Assembly (NCBI GenBank): GCA_950295325.1
Contig: OX485809.1
Coordinates: forward strand, 30,940,001-31,000,000
DNA: 60,000 nucleotides
Direction: 5' to 3'
Origin: Polytrichum commune
Lineage: Eukaryota > Streptophyta > Polytrichopsida > Polytrichales > Polytrichaceae
The notes beneath the pieces are model-generated. The model did no database searches, was not told the origin of the DNA, and saw only the letters and a program-made list of their open reading frames with translations. The position numbers and the translations under genes were made by a program. Below, piece by piece: positions 29,203 through 41,620 of this stretch (the stretch's first letter is position 1; the number at the start of each line of letters is the position of its first letter).

Positions 29203-29957
29203 ATGGCTTCCATTGTCGCTGCCTCCGCTGTCGTGGCCCCCGCTGCCTTCGCTGCAGCTTCATCCAGCGTCGCTGCCTCAGAGTCCAGCAGCGTGAAGGC
29301 CTTTACCGGCCTCAAGGGAGCCACCGTCTTCTCCAGCAATGCGCAGAAGTTGAGCAATGTTCAAAACGGCAGCCGCGTGCAGTGCATGCAGGTATTGACC
29401 CCCACCAAATGAAATGTCCTGCCGCGTTCTAATCTGTTCCTACTGTGCCTGGTCGCAGGAAAGGAGAGTAGGTTCTCTGCTAATCGCTCGCCATGTGGTC
29501 GGCTCTGTGAAAGACAATTTAATCAATGTCCACTCCGGAGGATCCCTTTGATTCGGCCCATCTTTCTTATTTTGTGAATGCTTGAATTTGGTGGCAGGTG
29601 TGGAATCCGTACAACAACACCAAGTTCGAGACATTGTCGTACTTGCCCCCTTTGTCCGATGACGCCATCGCCAAGCAGGTGGAATACATGATCACCAAGA
29701 ACCTCATCCCTTGCCTGGAGTTCGACCAGGTGGGCAGCATCTCCCGCGATAACTTCCAGGGCTCCGGGTACTACGATGGGCGTTACTGGACCATGTGGAA
29801 GTTGCCAATGTTCGGATGCAACGACTCCGCCCAGGTGTTGCGCGAAATTCAGGAGTGCAAGAAATCCTACCCCAACTGCTACGTCCGCGTGTTGGGCTTC
29901 GACAACAAGAAGCAGGTCCAGATCTGCGGCTTCCTCGTCGACACTCCCTCCTCCTAG
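29203..29957 (+). CDS. rbcS: RuBisCO small subunit precursor, nuclear, chloroplast-targeted
   Basis: Encodes the small subunit of ribulose-1,5-bisphosphate carboxylase/oxygenase, which assembles with the plastid-encoded large subunit for carbon fixation in the stroma. Exon 1 is 29203-29391 and exon 2 is 29598-29957, with a 206-bp GT-AG intron. Product 182 aa. About 60 N-terminal residues, rich in Ala/Ser/Val with few acidic residues, form the transit peptide. The mature part starts at the typical MQ-VW junction and contains [36 protein letters not shown] and the VRVLGFD / KQVQ segments. The intron falls between codons 2 and 3 of the mature protein, the conserved first rbcS intron position. 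The second intron known from many dicots is absent. Start chosen at the ATG of MASIVAAS; an upstream in-frame TTG is not a likely start. No break seen; it should be functional. Confidence 0.97.
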
Positions 29958-31692
29958 ATTCGTCGAGCTTGCCGGCATCGGACTTTGAAATTGATCAGCG
30001 ATTTTACTTGTATAGGCAACGTTACTGTTTTGCGAAGTAACACCATTAATGATCATCGACCACACCTTTTCGCAGGCTACACTCTCGTCTCAATTCTCTG
30101 ATTGCATGCTTGTATGTGTTTTTGTAAAACCCCTGTAGATGTTCCGGTGAGATGTGAAATGCAGGAATGATGTGGTCTAATTCTCGCTATCATGGAGGAG
30201 GGTGAAGGGCTGGGAAAGGATCTTGAAATTATGTGAAATGCATTGCCCTCTCGCGAGGAGAAATCTAACGAAATTATGCTTAACCCATCAGTGCCTTACT
30301 GGCAGCCATTAATTCTCTGAAGTGCTCACTCAAGCAACCCAGAGCCCATTGATTAAGAAACTTGATGGTAACTTGCTGCCATTTGCAAAAATGGAGGTTG
30401 TCTTTTGTGACCAAAAATATTGCAACCATAGACTTATAAATCATTGAAGACAAGTGCCAAGGGTTGAATCATTGTGTATCACAACAAATGTTTGTTCAGT
30501 CTCTTCATATGATTCAATCTGGCCTCTTATTTTACAGTAATTTAGACATCTTTTGGGCGCACATTTTTTTTTTGTGATGTTTGAGTTGCAAGTAGAAACT
30601 CTCAGCCTCACAGTTGTTGTGTTTGCAGAGCAGAAAAGGAAAGATGTGTATACAACATATAGGAATTTTTATTTGAGTGCTCTATGAGGAGTCTTTGTCT
30701 GTCATTTAAAGGTTCTTTTCCATCACTTATGCAGATCCAGGTCATGAGTTCCGAGTACAGCGGGTACATTGTCTGTAGCAAATTAATTAGAATACTTTGA
30801 GTTGCAAGTAAAGATATCTCATCATTCCACTCAGCATTTGCAGAGCATAAAGGAAAGACTTGTGTTTCACATTTGGGAGAGTATTTGGTAGGGTAGCATG
30901 GTTGGTTAATAAGTTGTTTCTTAAAGGTTAAGAAGAACGATGACAATGTCAATATGTCTTATGTGTCGCTAATAATTATGATCTTAAGAAGCATAGTGGA
31001 GGAGCAACTGTGACTTTCCGTCTATTGTCAATTGGTCTAGTCAAGTATGTAGAAGAAATAGCACATCAAAATCGCTCAATCTATTTTGTGATTAGTGTCA
31101 ATCCTCTTATTAACTTGTTTATTTCCAGCCTGATCAGCCTTGATGCTTTCCTCATACCTACTCATCTAGCGCCCAATAGGTGTTTAGAGCTTGCCTTTTG
31201 TAGAGTCGGGACTGTTCTCTTGTCATATCGAGAAAGATTTGTATTTACAACAAAAATTTTGCTGCACATCATCTTTTATATTCAAAGAAGGTTGCTAGCT
31301 TGAAAACAAGTAGTTGGTCATGTCAAGAATTCCGGACGTATGGTGAGCAAAAAACTTGGATAGAAGTTAATTGATTTTCTTATATGCCTTTTCCTTCGTT
31401 GGTAAATTGTTACATGTTAATGGTTGCACACTTCTGCATAGATTGCATGGAATTGTGGACTTAGAAGTAGATACAGAATGTTTTTTGTAAGGTTCAAATA
31501 TCTTGAACGATCCATACGTCACTATATAGTACATTGTTGAAGACAGGATGACCCTTTGGTACTTAGAGGATTGGTGATGCATCAATTGGTATGGAGCATG
31601 ACAACATCGCAGAAAATGCTATCAAACTCAGGAGAAACTGTCTTGTTTTTGTTTACATCTCTAACTCCAAATGTTCTCTTCAGAAGGGCCAA
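29958..31692. other. rbcS 3' flank and non-coding DNA
   Basis: The rbcS 3' untranslated region lies at the start. The rest has only short open frames without recognisable motifs. AGTTGCAAGTA phrases recur near 30586 and 30802 and GCAGAGCA...AAAGGAAAGA near 30627 and 30841, hinting at a small ~215-bp duplication. Confidence 0.4.
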
Positions 31693-33600
31693 CCTTGATG
31701 GACACTATCGAAGAAGAACCAGAGGAATAGCCGAATTTGCTCTTCTACAAACTGTTTGATGCTCTCTGGAAACTTGTGGACGCAGAAGGTAAAAATGGAA
31801 CTTATGTATCGGGAGCATTTATTAAACCCCCTGAACAAGTAGCTACCTTGAATTCCACAAGTGTTGTTGGAATCGGTGAGCTACGTTTGCCACTTTCAGT
31901 AGAGGATACTTCAAGGCTTCGGGGTGTTTGCGAACAGGCACCCTTTGGGTTGCCCACAGTTGTTGATACAAATATTCGCAGGTGGTGGCAATCGGATTCT
32001 TCCACTGTGACCTTCCATGAAGCGCCAATCTTTGTGACCAAGAATATCCAGCTACTAGCAACCAAGACAGTCTGTGCATTGGGTTTCAATGGAGGAGTAC
32101 TACATTTGGAAGCATATTTATATAAATTACTCTTCAATTTATAAAATGATGGCCACCTCAAACTTCACCAAGGCTCAGAGAAAGAAGGAGGTATGTTTGG
32201 AACATTGGTCCTCCATCTCCCAACAGAAGCAGGGTATGAAGGTGGAGCTTTGGTGGTCAAACACAACGGCATGAGTAAAACCTTCGCTTCATCCGAAATA
32301 ACTTCAACAGATTTTGCTTACACAATATTCTTTTGCTGATTGTAAGCATGAGCTGCAAAATACCACAGCTGGCTCGCCTTTGCTTAACTTTCAATCTGGT
32401 TAGGTGCAACACAAGCTCAAACGAGGTTCTTGCAAGTAGGAAAACTAAAGAAATTTTCCTCTAAGTTGGGGACAACTGAGACAGCGTTGCAACCTTGGTT
32501 AAGAGAGGTAACATAAGAAAACTCAAATGAGTTCAGCGACAAATTAGGGGATTCCATTGCAACACAAATATGCAAAGGCCAATCTGTCATTCGATGGTTT
32601 GAAGGAGGAACATAGATTGCATCACAGCTGCATAAACATTGCAGAGACAACGAGGGGAAGCCGTGGCTTGATTTCCATTTGTGTATCTTAAAATAACATC
32701 AGAGATGGCTGGCAGAAAGCAATGATGACCACTACAAAATGTAGGAGATGAGGTGATTCTGGCAATGAGGACCATGAAAAAGGTGCCTAACATCGGTCAA
32801 TGGATGAAGTTATTGAAGATGGTGTCAGTGCAAGCGGTTGGATTGAGTTTGATAACAAACGAGTGGCGTTTGAAAACCATATCAACCTTGATAAGGAGTA
32901 TGAAATTTTCATGGACTTTGATGTTGAAGAAGATCCCTTTAATGTTGAAGAGGTTTTTCTTTAATGTCGAAGACGATCCGGATGAAGTTAAGAAGGGTAT
33001 ATGGGCTATCATGGTCCAATCTTGGAGGTCTGGTAGCAAAAGCAGCTGCAATTTTTTGAAGTGGATCTATGTGAAACATCTATTTCAAACTTTTTTCAGG
33101 TGTGTGCTGCTGGTCAAATCAATCAATTTGCTCTTTTCTCTATGGAATTGTTGTGTGTTGAACACCAAGATGCTGCTTCCATCGTGGCAAAGAAAAGGTT
33201 CGACCTTCTTTGTTGCATCTTCTATGAAAGATCGATTCAACAACAATTTGCACTGTGGCGAGATTTTAATTTTCCCTCAAGGAGTAATAAAGAAATTCTA
33301 ACCAAAAATCATGCCACAGTTGGAGCACTACGATAAGATTTGATGACTCTGGTCTTGCAAATTGGTGCCAGGAATTCTTTTCTTATTCGTGACTTATACC
33401 CTTTTCACGGTAACGAAACACTTACCTTGACTCAAGAGATTGAATGTCTTGGCACGCATCAATTCCTTTTGCAAATATGTGAAATGATCACTACTAGGAA
33501 TTTGACAGGACCGGCTCAGCGCAACCGTTTCCAACAAACCTCGCTTACGCAAGTGAAGCTTATGGAAGGACTTGTTGTCGACCTGTTCACATATTCGTGA
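31693..33600 (+). pseudogene. Decayed 2OG-Fe(II) oxygenase-like gene copy
   Basis: The frame from about 31693 reads LMDTIEEEPEE, a stop, then LFYKLFDALWKLVDAEGKNG and on to GIGELRLPLS and VCEQAPFG. After a stop it continues as GHLKLHQGSEKEGGMFGTLV and GYEGGALVVKHNG, then (after a one-base insertion in TTCTTTTGC) ADCKHELQ and RLCLTFNLVR. This is the pattern of a prolyl-4-hydroxylase-like 2OG-Fe(II) domain. The first iron site H-x-D is HQG here, so the Asp ligand is lost. Later pieces (GYMGYHGPILEVW near 33000, frames to 33600) fit the C-terminal part of such proteins, with many stops. No intron boundaries are evident, so it may be a processed copy. Non-functional. Confidence 0.6.
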
Positions 33601-36600
33601 GCTCGGAAACAAAAGTTTGTTCGATGTCAATCAAACTGTACAAGCAGCAACCCCTTTTGAAACCATTGTTGAATTCAGACGTAATCTGCCTCCTCTCTGG
33701 GAAGGAATAGATTGACCTCTCTTCCGAAGGAGCAAACTAATACTCTCTCTGAACATAGCAAACATGCATTACATGGTGCCAGCCATATGCAAAGCATCCC
33801 GACCATCCGATAATCCAGAAATTTCTTTGGGGCCCCATGAGTGTACTACTTATTACTGTGTGAACGGTTTGCGTCATGGAAGGAATTTCGCTCAAAAATA
33901 CTTCAATGGTTCTTATCAAAATGGATCTTGGGTTACAGGTTGTTTATCAAGGTAAAATGGACTCCGGTAGATTTTTAAACACAGCGTATAAGTTGCTTCT
34001 CTCTATCAAATAGCACTAGTAGTAGATTGTAGGCGAATTCATGAGCAGTAAGGTGAAGCTTCAGGGTAGTGGATTGCCCAGATATTCACTGCAGCTCTGT
34101 CCCAGCTTTGTCCCCATTTGAAACTTAAGATTTTGTAGACAAGTCCATGTTGTAGAAATCGAGCAAGGACAATGCTTTCATTTGTGTTGATTTTTAACAA
34201 TTAGTTCTGAATCCTTGATCCACGTCAAGGATCCATGTCACGGTCATCAAGCACCGACAGAATGCTGTCTTTAATTTCCTGTTTTAGTATACTTTTCAGT
34301 TTATATCCAGTTTGTGATTGAGGGAGGTCAGAGCTGATGTAGAAAATGGGTTAGTGGAAAGATCGGTATGGAAAATGCACCGCCAACACTTAATGGTTGT
34401 TTAAGTTTGGCCTCCTTCAATCAGTGATCGGGGAGATTTTTGGGCATAGTCGGTTGAGACCCTAGTGTTTGCAAATCCAACCGGTTACATGTGGACATCC
34501 TTCGGTTTTTCTATACTAATTTGAGGTATTATATTCCATAAATTCCTCTAAAAACGATCGGTAATTCTCCTGAAGTCTTGAACTTCAACCACGTATTTCT
34601 CAAAGTCAACCGGTTCATCTGTAACTAACTGTTGGTTCTCCCCGATCACTGCCTTCAATGTCACCTTCTGGTACATATATATCAGTTGGAGAAATTTGTA
34701 CTGATTTATTGCCTCAGATGATTGATCAGGTTGATATTGAAGACATTGGCATTTCTAGCAGCCACTTGCTTGAAAGTGCTGTCATCTGCAGATGAGGGGG
34801 ATGACACTAACTCTCTCGAGCGATTAATCTGCAAGTTTGAAGCATTCCGGATTCTCCTATCGACTGTGCAGAGTGAAAAATACACAACAATAATACTACA
34901 CCCACAAGGAGCATTTGGGAAATTTCCGGATGGGAAAAGGGATGGTTTCCCACTATGAACATTCCCAATTTGACATAATTCCCTCCTTTTAAAGGGACTT
35001 CTTATGTTTTTCCTGCACACAAGAGGGAATTGTGCCAAGTGTTTGTGGTATTTAGTGTCACATGCATAATAGGGCCACTTACCCTATTTTGAGGCGTATG
35101 TTAGGTTACACTGATGATCAACAACTTCATCATAAGTGTCACCTTGTGACACTTGGCGTTCAAGTGCGCTTACTACTATCTTGGCATGAACATGTTCAAC
35201 AGTGATATGAGCTGCATGCCCGTGTTACAGAGTGGTCTACCAATCGACTAAAGTGAACACAAATGACACTTGCCATTACTATGCTCAAGAACAGTATCTT
35301 CCCCTTGCAAATACTAAACCGCAAGACTATCATGCATCTACAGTATCCCAATGTGCTACTCCAAATGCCATAATGTAGATGTATTTTTCCACTCAAAGAA
35401 ATTACTTATGTTGACGAATGGAATCATATTGGCAATCAGCGAACGTGACGCTTTGAGACCTCCAGGCATCTAGTTTAGGCCTTCGCAAATAGTGTGCGTG
35501 ACACTAAATGCCATAAACGGTGTAGCTGTATCCAAGTGAGGATGTTAGGCTGGGTACATGTTATATCTGTGATATCATTGGGATATATAAGTTCTACTCT
35601 AGCGTCCCTTCACTACCATGGTACGCAAATAATATTCTCGCATCTGCTTCCTTAACATAAATCCAACCTCGCTTGAAGCTAAGCTACATGAGTCCCTTGG
35701 TGTTTATTCATTGAAAGGTTTTGTGTACAGAAAATTTGACATTGTTTTCCCTTAATCTGAGATTCCTGACCCAAAATAATTCAGCATTCCTCGGGGCGAT
35801 CACGTCCCCTTACATTTCATAACCATGTGCGATAAAAGTTTGGTACCCTATATCATATGTCATAGATAATTTTAAAGAATTGTGATTTTTTTATATATAT
35901 ACATAATCATTGATAATATATTTTGTATATTTTTTTGAAATTTTTAGTCATCTTCATTTTTGTAGTAATTTTTTAATTCAATTATGCGTCATTCTAGCTA
36001 GAAACGGTATGCTATATATATATATGTTTCATTAATTTGGTTTACTATTTTTTACTATGTAATATAGACCGTGTATATCTATTCATGAAATAAATTGAAA
36101 AAATGATGAACCATTTGGTGATGCTTTATGTAAAAAGTAGATATTTTTTAATTACACGTGGTGTCAACTTGATAATGAAGTGCATCCCCTGGGCAACATT
36201 CAATAGTTTACTGGCTAAATGGTTTGCCTCAAGCATCTTACTGATGATTAATTCTTATCTATCACCACCTCAGGTTGCAGTGTTAAGCAATGTAACCGAT
36301 AAATAATGTACAATTATGTCTTGCACTTGCTCTCATAACATTATTTAGATCCATTACAATGTTTTGTGGGACTGACAGTATTCCATGGAATATTCTCGGA
36401 TATTCCCCACATTCAATCTAAATGCGGGGAATGTGTGGAATATTATGGGGAATATTGTCTGTCGATCCCACGGAAGATTGTTATGGATTTGAATAATGTT
36501 ACGCTGGTGCAATTTTTTAATACTAGTATTTACAGTGGATACTACAAGTATTGCCACAACAACCACCGGAAAGAATATGCTCAAGAGTTTGTGGCACCTC

Positions 36601-38839
36601 GAAATGGATAAAGACCAACCTTGTGAGTGTGCACCCAACCTGAGGTGAAAATAGTTTTGGGCGCCCTTATACCACCCCAAACTTTCATCTCCTTTATGAC
36701 ATGACACAAAAGTCTAAAACACATCGTCGTTGCAATTATACAATACTACATTGATGATCCCAATTAGTGAGGAAGGGCTAATATTGCGTGTGGGAAATTA
36801 ATGAAGGTGATATCAAATTTCTTTACAGTGTGAAATTTAGTGTCACCAAATGATATTGAAAGTATTGTTCATCTTGACATTATTCATGGTCGCATTATTC
36901 ACTAAAAGTATTGGCACTATTCGTCATGACATTATTCACTAGCAAGCATGTGTTTGCATATAATCTGATTTATCACTCTACAAGCACCTTAGCTCACGTA
37001 CTAATCTTGAAATGTATGGTAAATGAGCATGTCTTCATGAAGTTAATATCACTTAGTAAAAAGTTCAGCCCTTGTTAATTTTGAACCTTGACATAATAAT
37101 AATAATAATAATAATAATAGTGTGTGTGTTTCGGGCATTAATACCACACACACTAATTGGGATAATCATTGTAGTGGCCATAATCTGAAATGGAAAGCAA
37201 CTTAAGCTACACTCACAGGCCACTCACACTCTCCTTTCCTTGAAGACAACCTTACGATTTACAAAAATGAAGTCTATCACTTCCACAACAACTCGATCTG
37301 GATCATCACACAAATATTCATGCAGTACCTCAAGGTTTTGGCATGGGTCTTCGGATGTTGAAATTCAAGTAAACATGCTAAATTTGTGTCTTTTGGTACT
37401 TATTAGGAGAGCCTTCCAAATGAAATGAAGTGGAATTGATTTCGAAGTCCAAGAAGAAAAAGACTTATGGGGTTAGAAGTACATCAAGACGGTGTCAAAA
37501 AGGCTAATTCCCTAGAGTAACAGAGTGCAGTGGTCTTAGTGAGCTAGAGGATAATACCAAATTGATGGTCCAATTGAAAGAACGACTTGAGACTTCCTAG
37601 TACTACATTCCGAAACAGGGAAGGGAACCTATCTCTAATGGAGTTGTAGAGGGGACACTCCAACATAAAAGTGTGCTTCATTCTTAATTGCATTTTTAGA
37701 ACATAATTGGCATAACCTTTTATCCCAAGGAATATCACATGTCAATTTCAATAGCCAGTCTATGAATGAAGGTGTGGTAAGCCACAATCGATTTGTGTCG
37801 AGGTGGTGTCAATCAATGCTTCAAGTATGATTCACATTCATAGGTGCAAAAATCCTTGAGGTGAAGGTGATCTAGTTTCTTTCACATGAGGTGGAAAGAG
37901 TTCCAATCTTTAACAAGAAAGGCATGTTCGATAACATCAACTGTGATATTCAATGTTGTTGGGATGTCATCGATTTCCCGTTGTGGTAGAACCCATGATG
38001 CCTTTCAAATGGATGTCATGTTGTACCAAATGTCACATCCTTATGCAACTAGGTGTCGAGATAGTGAGGCCACATGATTGACTAACCCCAAGGAAGTTAA
38101 CTAGGCAAGTCGTTGTTGGAAACCTATAGTTTAGTTTAAGTACATATACTTCCATAGGGGGTTCTCCAAGTTTAGTTGACAATGTATGGTAGGATGTTGC
38201 ATATCGCACTTTGATGTGAGTCATCACATGTGATATTCTAGCCTTTCTCAAAAGCCTTCAAAATCCCCCCCTCCTAACCCCCCCCCCAATTTATGCACCC
38301 TATGAAAAAGTTGGAAGCATCAAGGCTTTGAATAGAAGGGGATTTGAGTTTCCCCACATGTGATTCCAACTATCGCTTCTTTCCTCAAGGTGGCCATCAA
38401 AGCTTTCATACAAGTGAAGGCTCAAACTTGGGGGGTTCACTGACGAAAAATTGTAGAAAAACGTGCGATAAAAAATAAGGTCTAATATATTCATTGTAGA
38501 TAAATTTTGTAAAAAACTTACATATAATATAGGGGGTTTTTAAATAATGAAAAAGGATTAAATGTAAAATACCATCACACCTTTATTTTGAAAAATACCA
38601 TACCATATAATCTTTTCTGCAAGGTAAATAGCCCCCCAATAAATAGGTCCCGAACGCACGTGTATGCAAAATATAAGAGGGAGTGAACCCCCCGAGAGCT
38701 CAAAGTAACCATGAGAGCATAAAACAACCCCAATGTATTTGTATTCATGACTTGTTTTTAACCAGTCATTATCTAGGCAAAATCGTGTTTGATTTCATTT
38801 CCTTTTGTTTTAGCCAAAGATCGTCATTTTTCTCATCAC
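33601..38839. other. Gene-poor AT-rich stretch
   Basis: Short open frames only (for example 34722-34958, 36366-36611); none recognisable. Contains an (AAT)n microsatellite at about 37090-37118, a TATATA run near 36012, a C-run near 38276-38288, and ATTTAGTGTCACC words related to the interspersed repeat family near 36836. Confidence 0.45.
34443..34640 (+). repeat. Dispersed repeat, copy B
   Basis: Counterpart of 27085-27290 in the same orientation; the two lie on either side of the rbcS and 2OG-pseudogene segment. Confidence 0.65.
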
Positions 38840-38848
38840 TAGCAATCA
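38840..38848 (+). promoter_or_regulatory. Candidate leaky stop UAG-CAA-UCA before RT (copy in plus element)
   Basis: TAG CAA TCA is in frame with the RT ORF and fits the CAR-YYA context known for tobamovirus-type stop readthrough. The identical nine bases occur at 43229-43221 on the other strand at the same place in the family. In this copy the upstream coding part is missing, so the site cannot act here. Confidence 0.55.
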
Positions 38849-41126
38849 CAGGCTGTACTGGCACCAAGTGGCAATCCTTCTATGAAGAAGAAAACCACGG
38901 AGTTTGACGATTGGCCAATTGAAGTGGGGCCAAAGTTTACTGGTGCCGAAGCACGAAAGGTACGGGCATTTATTCACTCTTACCGTAATTGTTTTGCCTT
39001 TAGTCTTCATGATCTTGAAGGATATAAAGGTAAACCTGTTCGTATTCAACTCGAGGACGACCACCCTATTTTCAGACGGCCGTACAGACTTAGTACCTCT
39101 GAAAGGTTGGGTGTTCAAACTCGATGTCAAGAGTTATTGGCAACGGAATTGATTGAACTCTCCAATGGAGAGTATGCTTGTGCCACGGTTATGCCGTCAA
39201 AGAATGATATCTTTGGCAACTGGACGGAAAAACGGATGTGTGGTGATTATCGTCCAGTCAACCGCAAGACCAAATCGGATCGATATCCAATGCCGATGCC
39301 GGAGGAGTTGTTTGATGCACTGGGATTTTCTAGAATCTTCAACACTCTGGATTTGAGGTCTGGTTATCACCAATTACCTTTGTTGTTGGGTGATCGGGTG
39401 AAGACCGCATTTTGGGGAATTGATAAAGATGGCAAGGATCAACTTTATCATTGGAAATTTTTGCCATTTGGTCTCAAGAATGCACCAGCTGAATTTCAAC
39501 GGGTGATGGACCAATTATTGGCTGGTTTGCCGTTTGCTAGATGTTACATTGATGATGTTATCATCTTTAGTAATAGTCCACATGATCATGTGAGACATTT
39601 GCAAGCGATATTTGAACGACTTCAACGGTGGGGACTCCGTTTACATCATGGAAAATGTAAGTTTTTCCATGATCAATTGCCCTATTTAGGCCACATGATT
39701 GTTCCTGGCGGTCTTGGCGTGCAACAAGCGAAGGTGGATGCTTTGCACAAAATTCCCGCACCTAGTGATGTACCACGGCTTTGTGCATTTCTAGGATTGG
39801 CAAATTATTATAGGAGGTTTGTCAAAAACTTTAGTTTGATTGCCAAACCTCTTACCATTCTCACGGGGAAAGACCAACCATGGATTTGGAGTCGGGAACA
39901 ACAACAAGCATTTGATACATTGAAGCAGAGGCTTGGTTCAGCGCCAGTGCTTCGACGCCCGGATGTGTCTAGAACTTTTCAATTGCACACGGATTGGAGT
40001 GCAGTGGGATTGGGAACGGTATTGATACAGAAGGATGAAGAGGGAAAGGAATATGTGGTGGCTTATGCATCTAGAAGTAATAATAGTGCTGAATCTAATT
40101 ATTCTTCTTATGAAGGCGAGGCCTTGGCGGCCGTTTGGGCCATTGCACATTTTCGACCTTATTTGTATAGGCAGAAGTTTACTTTGGTGACTGATCATCA
40201 GCCTTTAAAATGGCTTATGGAATCAGATAAGCTCACCGGAAAACTTGCTAGGCGGGCATTGTTACTTCAGGAATATGATTTTGAAGTTGTTCACCGAGCA
40301 GGAATTGCCAACTTGGATGCAGATGGATTGTCTCGCAATCCAAGTCCTTCAGATGAGGATTTAACTGGAGTCAGGTGGCATGGAGATTGTGATCGTGAGG
40401 CAGTGCCAGGTTGGCATGCTGCCACGTATCTCACAATGATGTCGGGATTGGCTGCTGAAATCCTTGTGGAAGAGCAAGATGAGGAGGTTGATAAATCTCT
40501 CGTTGTTAGTGATGTGTGGGAAGACCAGGCGGTCTTGCACAAACTTCAACAAGGGATATTTCCGCTTGGACTATCTTTTATGGAGCGAAATAGAGTTAGT
40601 CACCGGATAACAAGGTTTCGTTGGGCAAACAGCTTGTTATTTCGTGTGTGGCCGAACGGAACGAGGCGCATCGTTCCAAGGCCAGATCAAAGAGCTTCTT
40701 TGGTGCGGCAAGTGCACGAGGAGCTTGGACATTTTGGAGTGCGAAGGACGCACTCTATGTTGCGCAACCAATATTGGTGGACTGGTATGTATCAACAGGT
40801 TGCCACTTATGTTTCTCGGTGTGAAGTATGTGACCGGGTCAGGTCAAGTTTTAATACTTTGTCACCTCAACTTCAGCCTTTACCTATTATGGGCTTGGGA
40901 TATCGTTGGTCTTTGGATTTTGCCGGACCGCTTACTATCACTCCACGTGGTTCCAAGTATGTGCTTGTGATGGTGGAGCATTTTAGTAAGTGGATTGAAC
41001 TCGTGGCTCTTCCCCAAAATTCCTCAGAATTGGCGGCTATGGCATTTCTTGATCGAGTTTTGGCACAGTTTGGAGCACCTGCAAAGGTGTTGACGGATCA
41101 AGGGAGAGAATTCCTTGGATCTTTCG
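38840..41126 (+). mobile_element. Truncated plus-strand copy of the methyltransferase-bearing Ty3/gypsy family (pol fragment)
   Basis: Similarity to the minus-strand element (42464-43230) starts abruptly at ACTAGCAATCACAG and is almost identical for about 760 bp, then continues into RT, RNase H and integrase that the minus copy lacks. Upstream sequence is unrelated to the element. The right end breaks inside the integrase core at a short match (AGTGGA-TCC) with the LTR end. Only this pol fragment is present, with no gag and no LTR of its own. Confidence 0.85.
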
Positions 41127-41158
41127 AGTGGAATCCATTTACTCCTAAATTGACGTGA
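38843..41158 (+). pseudogene. RT-RNase H-integrase fragment, Ty3/gypsy (truncated in integrase core)
   Basis: Open frame of 771 codons after the TAG (first ATG at 38882; 758 aa from there). RT: YRPVNRKT, LDLRSGYHQ, FLPFGLKNAPAEFQ and the catalytic Y-I-D-D at residues 222-225. RNase H: H-T-D-W-S, the Glu in YEGEALAAV, and ANLDADGLSR. Integrase: H-E-E-L-G-H and C-E-V-C zinc ligands, first Asp in SLDFAGP, second Asp in LTDQGREF; the frame then runs into LTR sequence (last residues WNPFTPKLT), so the catalytic Glu and the C-terminal part are missing. Enzyme motifs are intact but integration activity is not possible. Its near identity to the minus copy indicates recent origin. Confidence 0.88.
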
Positions 41159-41187
41159 CTTAGCCTCCGATGTCACATCACGTGACA
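41127..41187 (-). repeat. 61-bp LTR end fragment
   Basis: Matches the right end of the LTR as written on the plus strand (CCATTTACTCCTAAATTGAC to CACGTGACA), with AGCCTCC for AGCCCCC and ACATCA for ACCTCA. It directly precedes a nearly full LTR, so two LTR ends lie in tandem. Confidence 0.85.
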
Positions 41188-41620
41188 GTATGAGGGTTTC
41201 TCTCTCCAAGCTTAAGAAACTAAAATATCTCCTTACAAAGCTTAAGAACTCTAAAATTCAAACACAAGAGTCAAGCTATCTCTCACTCCACAAAGGGAGA
41301 ATCCAAGAGTGCAAGTGGTGGAGAAAGAATGCAAAGGCTTTACTCATAATTTACTACACCATAGCCATGAGAAAGCAACAACAAGCTTTCTCTCTCTCAA
41401 AACACACTCACAAGACTTGACTTGACAACAATGGCAAGTCAAGAGGCCTTCTTCTCCATACAACCCCAATCCTATGTGGAGTTCATCCATGGAGTGGATG
41501 AACAACTAACTAGGACTCCCAATGGAGTCCGTTACTCATCCCAACACACATGGACTCCTAGTGGAGTCCATTTATTCCTAAATTGACGTGACTTAGCCCC
41601 CGATGTCACCTCACGTGACA
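41188..41620 (-). repeat. 3' LTR (433 bp) of the minus-strand element
   Basis: Aligns with 48618-49050 from GTATGAGGGTTTCTC to CACCTCACGTGACA. It lacks the outermost six or seven bases (TGTCAAG) seen in the other LTR, where it joins the 61-bp LTR fragment. Confidence 0.9.

Noticed and set aside
29523-30065. 180-aa minus-strand ORF over rbcS
   Set aside because: Antisense shadow of rbcS exon 2.
34722-34958. 78-aa ORF with a hydrophobic start
   Set aside because: Starts like a signal peptide (LILKTLAFLAATCL) but has no family resemblance, and the surrounding DNA is repeat-like.
37544-37738. Minus-strand ORF resembling the end of a LINE reverse transcriptase (ECPLYNSIRDRFPSLF)
   Set aside because: The phrase recalls the zinc-knuckle tail of some plant non-LTR elements, but one short frame without RT or endonuclease motifs is not enough to call it.
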